Below, piece after piece: positions 22,712-33,328 of a DNA stretch of 64,000 nt (position 1 is its first letter; every line of letters begins with the position of its first letter). The notes under the pieces are model-generated. The model was not told the DNA's origin, did no database searches, and saw only the letters and a program-made list of their open reading frames with translations. Both the position numbers and the translations under genes were made by a program. This stretch comes from Serendipita indica DSM 11827 (lineage: Eukaryota > Basidiomycota > Agaricomycetes > Sebacinales > Serendipitaceae): positions 620,001 through 684,000 of the forward strand of contig CAJVGD010000014.1 of NCBI GenBank assembly GCA_910890315.1, given 5' to 3'.

Positions 22712-23485
22712 TGGTCGCGTTGGTGAGGGTTCAAGGTTGTCTTGCCCTCTTCGTCAACGCCCTCGACGACATTAGCGACACAAGTGATGCTCATAGAACG
22801 ATTTTCATACTCGATTTAGTGTCCTGTCAACATTTCAGGGCCCGAAAAATCTCCCAAAAGACGCGTGTGCCTCTGCGGGCTCTGTCGGGATGAGCGTCTC
22901 GCAAAATAAGCCACTTTTTGTTCCCAAGAGCATTGATATTGTCGCCACCTTGTCCCTTTTGCTTACTGAGTGTCATACATGAGCTGCCGCCAAGGTTTTG
23001 TATCAACGTCAGTGAGAGCGGGCGGTCCATATGGAGTATCGGCAATTATGACACTCAATAGGTCCAGGTCAACAAATCTTCGCTGTTTTGCCATCTAGCG
23101 GAACATTACGGAGGCCTAGGAATTGATCTCTTGACCAGAAGTCACTGACCTTGCTCAAGGTTCCCACAACTCATATAGAACAAGTGCAGTAGGGAGGGCG
23201 GAGACCGCGGGTTCGCACAAGAAGAAGAAGTCCCGGCCACAGAGAAGCACAAATCGAAGCACCACCCTCTCAAAACACGGAAATATCATCTCCTTGAACG
23301 TTTCGCCGAGCTCAGGATCATAATCTGTATGAAAATGCGGTTCTAAACGCTATAAAGCCTTCCACGTCGGCCTCAGCGGAAGAAACAAGACTCCCCCGTC
23401 TTTGTCCACTCTTTCCTGCGATCTTTGCCCAACAGGCAAGATCCTATCCATTCATTACCCCACCCGGTCTTTACTGCTCTGAATC
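22712..23485. promoter_or_regulatory. Divergent intergenic region between VAC8 and GH3 gene
   Basis: 774 bases separate two head-to-head starts. A TATA-like tataaagc lies at 23351, about 135 bp before the GH3 start. The VAC8 side has no obvious TATA. The small open frames at 22827-23045 and elsewhere look like chance. Confidence 0.5.
23351..23358 (+). promoter_or_regulatory. TATA-like element before GH3 gene
   Basis: tataaagc stands about 135 bp upstream of the start codon, leaving room for a 5' UTR of roughly 100 bases that holds CT-rich initiator-like sequence. Carbohydrate-enzyme genes in fungi are often TATA-type and inducible; use of this site is inference. Confidence 0.35.
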
Positions 23486-26400
23486 ATGCGTTTCCTCCTC
23501 ACCGCCACGAGCTTGTATTACATTCTGGCTGCGTCGGCCTCACCGACCCCACTGGTGCATGAGTCGAAGCGAGGCCTTGACTTGAATGGTGTGTAGTCGT
23601 TTGAAATATCATCCAATTTCTGAGAATTTTCATCAGCTGTCAATGCGAACTGGGCTGCGGCCTACAGCAAGGCCAAGGCGGCATTGACCAAATATAACCT
23701 CACAGAGAAAGTGGCACTGACAACGGGAGCTGGATGGCAAGTTGAAGGCTGCGTTGGCAATATTCCCGCCATTCCATCCCAAAATTTCCCTGGTATTTGT
23801 CTCCAGGTGACTACTAGCCGGCCGTGACATCCCCTATGAGTTACTCATAAAACTCTGTACAGGATGCGCCTTCGGGTGTTCGTCTCGCCACCGAGGTCAG
23901 CTCATTCCCTTCTGGCATCAACACAGTGGCCACTTTCAACCGCGACCTTATGTATCAACGTGCCGTCGCCATGGGTGCCGAATTCAAAGGAAAGGGTATC
24001 GGTGAGTATATCGATTCGATGAGTTTGCGCCTCTTATGGGACCTAGGCGTCGCGCTTTCGCCAATGATGAACATCTTCCGAGCCCCGGCTGCTGGACGTG
24101 CATTCGAGGGATCTTCTGAGCCCTATTTGACTGGAGTTGCCTCTGCTCTCACCGTTCAGGGTATCCAAAGCCAAGGTGTTCAGGCCACCGCGAAACATTG
24201 GCTGAATAACGAGCAAGAGCATTTCCGTGACTATTCGTCCTCCAACGTCGACGATCGTACTCAGCACGAGGTCTATGCTTATCCTTTCATCCAATCAATC
24301 GTCGCCGGTGGTGCGTTCTTAATTCTGCCAGATTCACGCAACCTCTCACACTTTTCAAAGCTGCTTCGGTGATGTGCTCCTATAATCGCGTCGACAACAA
24401 GTAAGTAGAGCCTGGCTTCTTTTCCGCACTGTCACTCATGCGTTATAGATACGCCTGCTCAAACCCCGAGCTTCTCAATGGCTTGCTGAAGAGTGACATT
24501 GGTTTCAAGGGCTACGTAATGTCCGATTGGTGGGCCAACCACGCCACATCGGACGCTTTGGCAGGTCTCGATATGACGATGCCCGGTAACAAAGTGTACG
24601 TTCTTCATCTCACTCAAACATGTTTATAATATCAAGAATAGCTACGGAAACGCTCCAGACTCGTATTTCGGCCCAGAATTGATTGCAGCCGTCCAAAACG
24701 GCACTGTACCCCAATCGCGAGTCGACGTACGCAACTTTAAAAGTATAAATTATCTTAAATTCACTATTTATAGGACATGGCACTCAGAATTCTTGCCGGT
24801 TGGTATCTCCTCGGCCAGACAAGGGCTTCCCAGCGCCGAATATCTGGAGCTGGGACTTCAACGACCCAAGGAACAAGCACGTCGATGTACAAGCTGACCA
24901 TAAGAAGATCATTCGACAAATCGGCGCAGCATCGACCGTCTTGTTGAAAAACAAGAAGGCACTCCCCTTCAAGAAGCCGCGCAGCCTCGCTTTGATCGGT
25001 TCGGACGCTGCTGTCAATCCTGCAGGCCCAAATGCGTGCCCAGATCGAGGTTGTAATAATGTAAGTGTATGATTCTGATAATCCACCAATTCGCTGACAG
25101 CTCCCCACAGGGAACCGTGAGCGCACCGCTCGTCATCCAAAAATTGTCCTAAAATTCTATTTAGCTTGCTCAAGGCTGGGGAAGTGGTACAGTAGAGTAT
25201 CCGTACCTCGTGGATCCTCTTTCAGCCATCACCGCTCGCGCAAAACAGGACGGCACCGTCGTTTCGAGCTCCCTGAGCGACACCGACCTCGCCGCGGCCG
25301 CGGCTACTGCAAAGGGTAAAGATGCTGCTATTGTCTTCATCACTGCAGACTCTGGGGAGGGGTACATTACCGTGGAAGGTAACCAGGGTGACAGAAACGA
25401 CCTATTTGCATGGCACGGTGGAGATGATCTCGTCAAAGCAGTAGCTGCCGTGAACCGCAACACCATCGTCGTCGTTCATGCTACCGGTCCCATTTTGATG
25501 GAAGCCTGGATCGAGAATCCCAATGGTACGTTTCTCTCTGCCATTGCCCACCACCCCTCCCTCTGGTGTTAATTTTCATCTTTTCTGACTTTTATTTAGT
25601 CTCTGCTGTCGTATGTGTCCATATTTCTCATTTTCCCGCCTCTGACACAGTGTCAAGCTCTGGGCTGGTGTCCCTGGTCAAGAAGCTGGTGAGTGCCTTT
25701 ATTTTCTGCGACAAATTGTACTGAAAGACATTCAGGCAACGCAATCACCGACGTACTCTATGGCGCAACCAATCCTAGTGGTCGTTTACCGTTCACAATT
25801 GCGAAGCAGCGCTCGGACTATCCTGCGGACATTTTGTACACCTCGACCGAGGAAATTCCCCAGATCAACTATACCGAGGGTCTCCTCATCGACTACCGGT
25901 GGTTCGACGCCAAGAAGATTGCCCCCCGTTTCGAGTTTGGGTACGTATCTTGGGAATATGTCACTGCTTTGACGCTTATACACCCCAAAGATTCGGTCTG
26001 TCGTACACCAAGTTTGACTATTCTGCATTGGCAGTCTGGCCCTACGCATCGAAGGGTGGACCTCGTCTGACGACTGATCCAACGTAAGTCCGTTTCAATT
26101 CAGACAATTTCCTGCGTGTCTAACCCCTCTTTCAAAGTCTGTTTGAGAATATTGCAACTGTTACGTTCATCCTCTGCAACAAGGGTCCCCTTGAAGGAAC
26201 AGAGGTCAGTACCACTAGAGCATTATAGACAGACTCTGATTTTTATACAGATTCCTCAACTGTACCTCGAGTTCCCGAAGAGCGCCAACTCTCCTCCTCA
26301 GCTCCTCAAGGGCTTTGAAGCCGTTTCGCTCAAAAAGGGAGAGACCCGCGTCGTCAAATTTGACCTCACGAGACAAGATTTGTCCATCTGGAATACCAAC

Positions 26401-26496
26401 GCTCAGCGCTGGGTCATTCCAAGTGGCAGCTTTGGTGTCTCTGTTGGAGCAAGCTCGCGCGACAAGCGCCTCAAGGGAACTCTTGTTCTCTGGTAA
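23486..26496 (+). CDS. Secreted beta-glucosidase, glycoside hydrolase family 3 (one apparent frameshift)
   Basis: ATG at 23486 begins MRFLLTATSLYYILAASA, a signal peptide. GH3 N-domain motifs: GWQVEGCVGNIPAIP, APSGVRLATEVSSFPSGINT, ALSPMMNIFRAPAAGRAFEG, ATAKHWLNNEQEHFRD, SVMCSYNRVDN, and GFKGYVMSDWWANH, whose SDW aspartate is the catalytic nucleophile. The C-domain has STVLLKN, IGSDAAVNPAGPNAC, WAGVPGQEAGNAITDVLYG, NPSGRLPFTIAK, then FGLSYTKFDYS and a fibronectin-III-like end (PQLYLEFP, LKGFEAV). Exons before and after join well except near 24816-24820. There WYLLGQ and DKGFPAPN sit in different frames with no intron large enough between them, as if one G were missing. So it is a recent pseudogene or a base-call error. 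Such enzymes hydrolyse cello-oligosaccharides. Confidence 0.9.
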
Positions 26497-26699
26497 ACAA
26501 CCACGACCCAAAAAAGCTCGACCAAGAGGTCGCAAACACTCTTTGTAGTTACCCAACACGCTCATTTTTGCACCACCATATCAAGGAAGCCAAATGGAGT
26601 GGATTCATAATAGAAGAGCTCTGCGGAGCCGTAAGAGGCGTGTGTGTGTGAAGTGGATCATTACGGGGGGTTCCAGTCGTTAGATGAAGGGCAAGGTCA

Positions 26700-27622
<923 letters not shown>

Positions 27623-27795
27623 TATTGGATTCCTGAGTGAGATAATACGACAATTGATGGAAAATCGAGGCAGAGACGCAGACGAGGGCGCACAGACTTG
27701 AGCGGCGAGAGGAATGGCACGGGGTCAAGTGTTGTTGGCGCTCAGCTTCTCCTGGTCCCGACGACAACCTGCGCTCAGCGCTGAGCGGCGCCGAA
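27623..27795. promoter_or_regulatory. 173-bp bidirectional promoter between YPT7 and ATG16
   Basis: Start codons of two genes acting in the same vacuole/autophagy route are 173 bp apart and point outwards. The interval contains gcgctcag, and ctcagcgctgag at about 27772-27784, a GC-rich inverted repeat (dyad) that might be a factor site. Function is inference. Confidence 0.45.
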
Positions 27796-28764
27796 ATGTC
27801 CTGGCAGGAAGTGCTCAGACAGCGATTAGTCGATAGGAATATCAGAGAAGCCTCTCATGGGCCCGTTATTGACCAGTGTACGTCGTTTTGTTAGAACGGC
27901 GTAGCGGAGATGCTGATTAGTTCCCAGACCGGAGATTAGCACAGCATACAAGACTTCTTAATGCCCGAAATCAGACGCTGCTCAGAGCAACAGGCGCAGC
28001 CAGGCCAAATCCCAATAGCTCGACGGTCATGGTTGGCGAAGAGTACGTCTGCATATCACAAAGGATCAGAAACTGACGTTGATATTGTTCAGCAACCCCG
28101 TGCGGACAGCATACATCCAATCTCTCGAATCGCAAGTCTCCGCGCTCCGAGATGAGATGGCCGCGAGCTATAAGACCCAGGGTCAAAACGCACAACGACT
28201 CCTCGCCATGAACGAGACACTCCGAGAGCGAGAGGACGCGGCCCGGATCGATGCGGAAAACTTGCGACTCGCGCGCGAGGAAGTCGCTGTCCTGCGACGC
28301 AAGGTCGAACAACACGCGGAGCAAATGGCTGAGAAGGATAGAGCATTCCAAGTGAGTAATTTGATACCTCTTCCGTCCCCGTTTATACCTCCCGTCAGGA
28401 CTTGACCGACGAGTACAACCTGCTCAACCTAGAATTTGGTCAAGTGGAAGAGCAAAAGGACAATTTGAAAAAGGACAATGCTACGCTCATCCAGCGGTGG
28501 ATCGACAAGCAAAACTCGATCGGAGACGTGCTCAACGAACGCAACGAAATGTGGTATGAGACGATGCAGACGCGACAGCAGTCACAGGATGGAGGAGGAA
28601 ACGGGATGAGGAGTAGACCGTCCCAGGAATCGCTCGCCTCGTCGTTTTCGCATGTGTCGGGAAACGGCAGTCGCCCGTTCCAGCCGCCCGTGGGACGGGA
28701 GCAGTACGATCGGAAGGGCGCAGATCCAGCAAAGGGGGGACTCCTTCTGAGTCCGAATGGCTAA
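27796..28764 (+). CDS. ATG16: Autophagy protein Atg16
   Basis: Four exons fit exactly: 27796-27877, 27928-28042, 28093-28351 and 28399-28764, total 822 bases, 273 residues. The first short exon reads MSWQEVLRQRLVDRNIREAS, the Atg5-binding N-terminal helix of Atg16. The rest is a long coiled coil (IQSLESQVSALRDEMAAS, LRREKV-type heptads) with the Atg16 signature YNLLNLEFGQVEEQKDNLKK and ATLIQRWIDKQN. The tail is Ser/Gly-rich and disordered, ending GGLLLSPNG. Like other fungal Atg16 it lacks WD40 repeats. It dimerises and places Atg12-Atg5 on the phagophore for Atg8 lipidation. The start exon is short and easily missed. Confidence 0.95.
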
Positions 28765-29011
28765 TGGTGGATGAGGCCTAGTTCCCTTTTGTTCGGCTGG
28801 CACGGGGGTTTCTTTCTCAAGAGTATTGATAAACCCTTGAACACGTTTCTTTTCTCCTAGATATGAAGAGACTGCGGTGATAATAAGCGCCTCCTGCGTC
28901 TGCCAGTAGGCTGCGAGGCTATGGTACAGCTTGGCCACATTTTAACCCCATACCCTACACTCGAGCTCTGGCCCAACTCTTGACTCGAACCCAACCGTTT
29001 CTGGTCTCTAG

Positions 29012-30023
29012 ATGTCTACCAAGCACGCAGAGACTGCCTCGTCATTAGCTGAAGAACACCACACCCAGCCCGGTAAAGGTGAGCTACATGCCAGCTCGGT
29101 ACGTTCAACTTGGATCAGAGCAGCAGAGTTGATGAACTTACAACTTGTCAAGGTGTCAACCAGCGGGCCTCCTTTATACAAAGAGCCCGTGCCAGCCTCT
29201 TCTACAGCTGGAATCAGTAGGTGGTTACCCAACTACGTCACCTAGCTGAAATACGTGCAGTATATGGCTTTGGAAGGCCAGTGATTCGTATGATGCCTTT
29301 ACCAATGCCACCGCCAATGGCAGATGTAATCCAACTCGACCCAGGATCGCCGCCTTTCTATATTGTAGCCCATGATTGGAGGCAGCTATGGAAGTTTATA
29401 TACATCCAAGCTGCAGTTCGCATCGAAACTTTGGCCGTTGATGAGGAAGATAAACTCCCAAAGGCGACTCTGCAAACTGTGTTACACTTTCTCGAGGTGA
29501 GTGTCCAAAACCAAAAAAAGCTTGTCGCTCATGAATCAAAGTTGCCTGATGGAAGTCGGCGTGTTGTGCTGTACATGGCCATTCGCAGCAGCAATACTCC
29601 TGATGAAAGTTTTTCGGTGGATACGTCTCTCGTTCCGCCCGACTTTCCGCACCCAGACCTTGGTCGACCGCTGTTACACACCAGGGAGACACAGGTGTAC
29701 ACCGTGCCCACCAGGCCATTCCCAATGATACCACTTCTCTTACCCAACTTTGCACTCTATCTCTCTGCCGCCTTTGACGAGTCTTGTCGCGCTCAAGACT
29801 CGAGAGCTCGCTTGAGGATGCTTGTTACAGGTGAATCTTCGCCAATAATGCCACCTGCACGATCCATGGAATCCGTTGGCTGGTTCCAAGGCTTGAAAGC
29901 CAGCCTACGACTCCGACGCAAGCCTGTGGTTAAAGAAGAGCAAGGATGTATATGTACGTCTACTCCATGCTATCCCTGGTTATCTGCTTACTGATACCTG
30001 CAGTGGTGACTCCATATGCCTAG
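29012..30023 (+). CDS. Unknown protein, short paralogue of the gene at 60.9-64.0 kb
   Basis: ATG at 29012 begins MSTKHAETASSLAEEHHTQP. The core after an intron at about 29218-29270 reads YGFGRPVIRMMPLPMPPPM, then SPPFYIVAHDWRQLWKFI, LQTVLHFLE, and after another intron LPDGSRRVVLYMAIRSS, PPDFPHPDLGRPLL, TQVYTVPTRPFPMIPLLLP and ESCRAQDSRARLRML. The last exon gives ILVTPYA with stop at 30023. The same landmarks occur in the C-terminal half of the 60.9-64.0 kb gene, with introns at the same codons and phases. No catalytic motif, signal peptide or membrane segment. The first intron (about 29070-29150) is not fully resolved. I do not recognise the domain; it is about 200 residues, rich in Pro turns, with a likely beta-sheet core. 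Confidence 0.75.
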
Positions 30024-30289
30024 ACATCTTCTTATCCGTACTGTACGGGATTTGCTGAATAAATTCTGATTTCGCACGCCAGTGACCGCATAACGCGGTC
30101 CGAGCTCTGGGCGTAATGGGTCCTCTATTTTGTGTTCCGAAATTTACGGCAAAAGGACGAGCGGGCCGGAGATTGGCGACCTTGAGAGCTGGTTAAGCGG
30201 CGCTCGTCAAGCTTTGGGGAATCTTGGACCCTACGACATTCTCGACGGCCCACTCTCGTCTGCAACAAACTACAAACCACTTTAGAATC

Positions 30290-32085
30290 ATGTCTGGCAA
30301 TCTGTAAAGCCATCTATCGTGCTTGATCCTGTTGATGTGCTCATTCCGCCACTTTGCTCGTCAGTGCTGATATTGGGCTCATCGGCCTCGCCGTCATGGT
30401 CAGCGTTCATACAGTCGTGCTTTTAGTGTACTAAACTCGAGATTAGGGCCAAAATCTTATCCTGAATATGAACGACAAGGGCTTCACTGTCTGCGCGTTC
30501 AACCGCACAACCTCAAAGGTCGATCACTTCCTTCAAAACGAAGCCAAAGGTGTGTCAAGTTTCTGATTACGAGCGATTTTGATTCACTCGGCCTCCAGGC
30601 ACAAAGGTTATCGGAGCCTACTCCGTCGAGGAGCTCTGTGCCAAACTCAAGAAGCCGCGCAGAATCATCCTGCTCGTCAAAGCGGGCTCTGCAGTCGACG
30701 ATTTCATCAAGGCCCTCATTCCTCACCTCGAACAGGGTGATATCATCATTGACGGTGGCAATTCGCACTTCCCCGACTCGATTCGCCGTGCAAAGGAGCT
30801 CGAGGCAAAGGGTCTCCTCTTTGTCGGTTCTGGCGTCTCTGGTGGTGAAGAAGGTGCTCGATATGGTCCCTCCCTCATGCCCGGTGGCAGCCCCGCCGCT
30901 TGGCCACACATCCAGGAAATCTTCCAAAAGACGGCTGCTCAAGTCAACGGTGAGCCCTGCTGTGATTGGGTGGGTGAGAACGGTTCCGGTCACTACGTCA
31001 AAATGGTCCACAACGGTATCGAATATGGAGACATGCAGCTCATCGCCGAAGCCTATGACATTCTTAAGCGTGGTCTCGGACTGGAAGAATCAGAGATTGC
31101 CGACATCTTTGCTCGATGGAACAAGGGTGTCCTAGATTCGTTCCTGATCGAAATTACTGCCAACATTCTCAAATTCAACGACGATGATGGCCAGCCGATC
31201 GTCACAAAGATTCTCGACCAAGCAGGTCAAAAGGGAACAGGTAAATGGACGGCACAGGCGGCGTTGGATGCGGGTATGCCCGTTACGCTCATCGGCGAGG
31301 CCGTCTTTGCTCGTTGCCTCTCCGCCATCAAGAATGAGCGTACGCGTGCCAGCAAGGTTCTCGCCGGTCCTCAAAAGGAGCCCTTCCGTGGTGACAAGCA
31401 ACAATTCATCGACGATCTCGAGCAGGCTCTGTACGCCTCGAAGATCATCTCGTACACTCAGGGCTTTATCCTCTTCCGTCAGGCCGCCAAGGAGTATGGA
31501 TGGAACTTGAACTATGCCGGTATTGCCCGTATGTGGCGCGGTGGATGCATCATCAAGGTCAGTCCCTCATCCCCTGCCGATCACGACGATCGACAATGCT
31601 GATCATGACACCACAGAGTGTGTTCCTTGGTGACATCACTAATGCCTATACAAAGAACCACGACCTCGAGAGCTTGCTGTTCGATGACTTCTTCTTGAAG
31701 GGTGAGTGCGGACCGCGGCTGGCTGGCAACCCCCGACTGACGGATCGCGCTAGCTATCCACAAGGCTCAGCCCGGATGGAGGCGTGTGTGCGCCCAAGCA
31801 ACACTATGGGGTGTTCCTATCCCCGCATTCTCGTCGGCATTGTCCTTCTTTGACGGTTACAGGAGTGAAGTCGTTCCAGCCAACTTGCTTCAAGCTCAGC
31901 GTGACTACTTTGGCGCGCACACATTCCGTGTTCTGCCTGGAAAGGAGAATGAGCGCCTTGTTGCCAACGAGGATATCCGTACGTCGCTCGTTGGTTACCC
32001 CAAAGATACCTACTAACTCTTTGTGCTAGACATCAACTGGACTGGTCGTGGAGGAACGACTGCTTCGACGTCGTACGTTGTCTAG
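30290..32085 (+). CDS. GND1: 6-phosphogluconate dehydrogenase, decarboxylating
   Basis: The first exon is only 14 bases (30290-30303, MSGNL). The next gives [11 protein letters not shown], then [21 protein letters not shown] completes the NADP-binding fold. Then come [47 protein letters not shown] (substrate-binding serine and glycines), [17 protein letters not shown] with the catalytic Lys and His-Asn, [49 protein letters not shown] and a last exon [14 protein letters not shown] ending in VV. It turns 6-phosphogluconate and NADP+ into ribulose 5-phosphate, CO2 and NADPH in the oxidative pentose phosphate route, in the cytosol. Complete, no defect seen. Confidence 0.97.
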
Positions 32086-32181
32086 AGGGGTCGTTGTTGT
32101 AGTAAACAATGAACAAAGAAACTTGGTCCTCGCCACTTTTGTCCTTTTGAATCAGACAACGTCAACGACTTATTATATACC

Positions 32182-32841
32182 ATGCAAACGACGATCACCT
32201 CTGTAGAAGGCTCCGTGGGGACGGTCCAGACGATCGTGAACACCGTCGTGGACGTCAGGGTCCTGTCGCCCTCCCTTTCTCAGTGGGCTGGAGCCCATTC
32301 TACGAATGATGATAGTAACGACGATAATGAGAGTACTTTCTCCATTAATACAGATACCAGCAACGCTCAGGCCGGGTTCGCCACTGTCCTTGACCAAAGG
32401 ATAGTCTCGCGAGCCACGTTTGACGTGCATGACTGGAGGTGGAACAATGATATCCCTGGAGCTGTTCCAGAGGACGGAGGACCCACTCCTCGCGTCCGGA
32501 CGCTCTCGCTCGTCCAAGGCATCCTCAGGCCCATCCCGCAGTCCGTCCCTGAGACGTTGCCGTCTCTATATGCGCCTAGTTCGGGTGCAAATGGCGAAGA
32601 AGACGAGGACGATAGGACGGAAGCCGATTCTATCTGGGCGCATGCGCTCAACTGCGACAACTTGATTGCCACGACGGCCTCTCAGCAGAATCTGTTCCCT
32701 GGTGTCCCAGATGATGCACCTCTCATTCATAATCCTCCCGAGGCGTTTGAGGATTTCCCAGACTTGGAAATTATCATCGCCAGCCTGCGCGCCTGGGACA
32801 CTGAGGGCGGAGATAATACTCCTGTCAATCAGCAGAATTAA
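32182..32841 (+). CDS. Hypothetical small acidic protein
   Basis: A single uninterrupted frame of 219 codons, unusual here because nearly all neighbours carry introns. It starts 96 bp after the GND1 stop with ATG just behind ttattatatacc. The protein is acidic (EEDEDDRTEAD; EAFEDFPDLEIIIASLRAWD near the end) with no signal peptide or membrane segment. Codon use looks coding rather than random, with few rare codons, but antisense frames of over 100 codons also exist. No family recognised. It may be an orphan or fast-evolving gene. Confidence 0.5.
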   Translation: MQTTITSVEGSVGTVQTIVNTVVDVRVLSPSLSQWAGAHSTNDDSNDDNESTFSINTDTSNAQAGFATVLDQRIVSRATFDVHDWRWNNDIPGAVPEDGGPTPRVRTLSLVQGILRPIPQSVPETLPSLYAPSSGANGEEDEDDRTEADSIWAHALNCDNLIATTASQQNLFPGVPDDAPLIHNPPEAFEDFPDLEIIIASLRAWDTEGGDNTPVNQQN

Positions 32842-33328
32842 TACTTTGGAAATGTCTGGATGAATCTTGAAATGTCGAGGTGAGCTCCCGGACTTTGCAT
32901 CTGGTGTGGGTGGCTGACGCGTTGCGCAGTCGACCATATACATCTGGCATTATCTTATTGCTATACTGCCTTATAGGCGATTATATCATTCTCTTTCTTT
33001 GGTACATCCTATGTGTAGTCTTGTCCCTTCTGGCCTCGAGTTTTTCCCCGTAGGATCTGCTCCTTCGTGCCTGACCACCATATTTTTATCACCTGCTGTA
33101 TCATTTTAGACCCATCTATGGATCCTTACAAACGTCTTTGCGTAATTGGTATTGAACGTTGAGTTTGGCTCTACTCATTTGCCTTCGTATACAAGCTTTA
33201 TGGTCTTATTAAAGTGCTATCGTCTCCGGTTGATTGGCTACCAGACGCAAAAGGTGGTCATATAATTTGGACCTGACCTCCATCGTCAGTATAGAGTCCT
33301 CGACTGGCAGACCGAGTTTGCAGAGGTC
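32842..33328. other. Intergenic before Artemis-like gene
   Basis: 487 bases, AT-richer than the coding flanks, with T-rich runs around 32960-33120. It presumably holds the 3' UTR of the small acidic gene and the promoter of the next. No gene seen. Confidence 0.4.
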
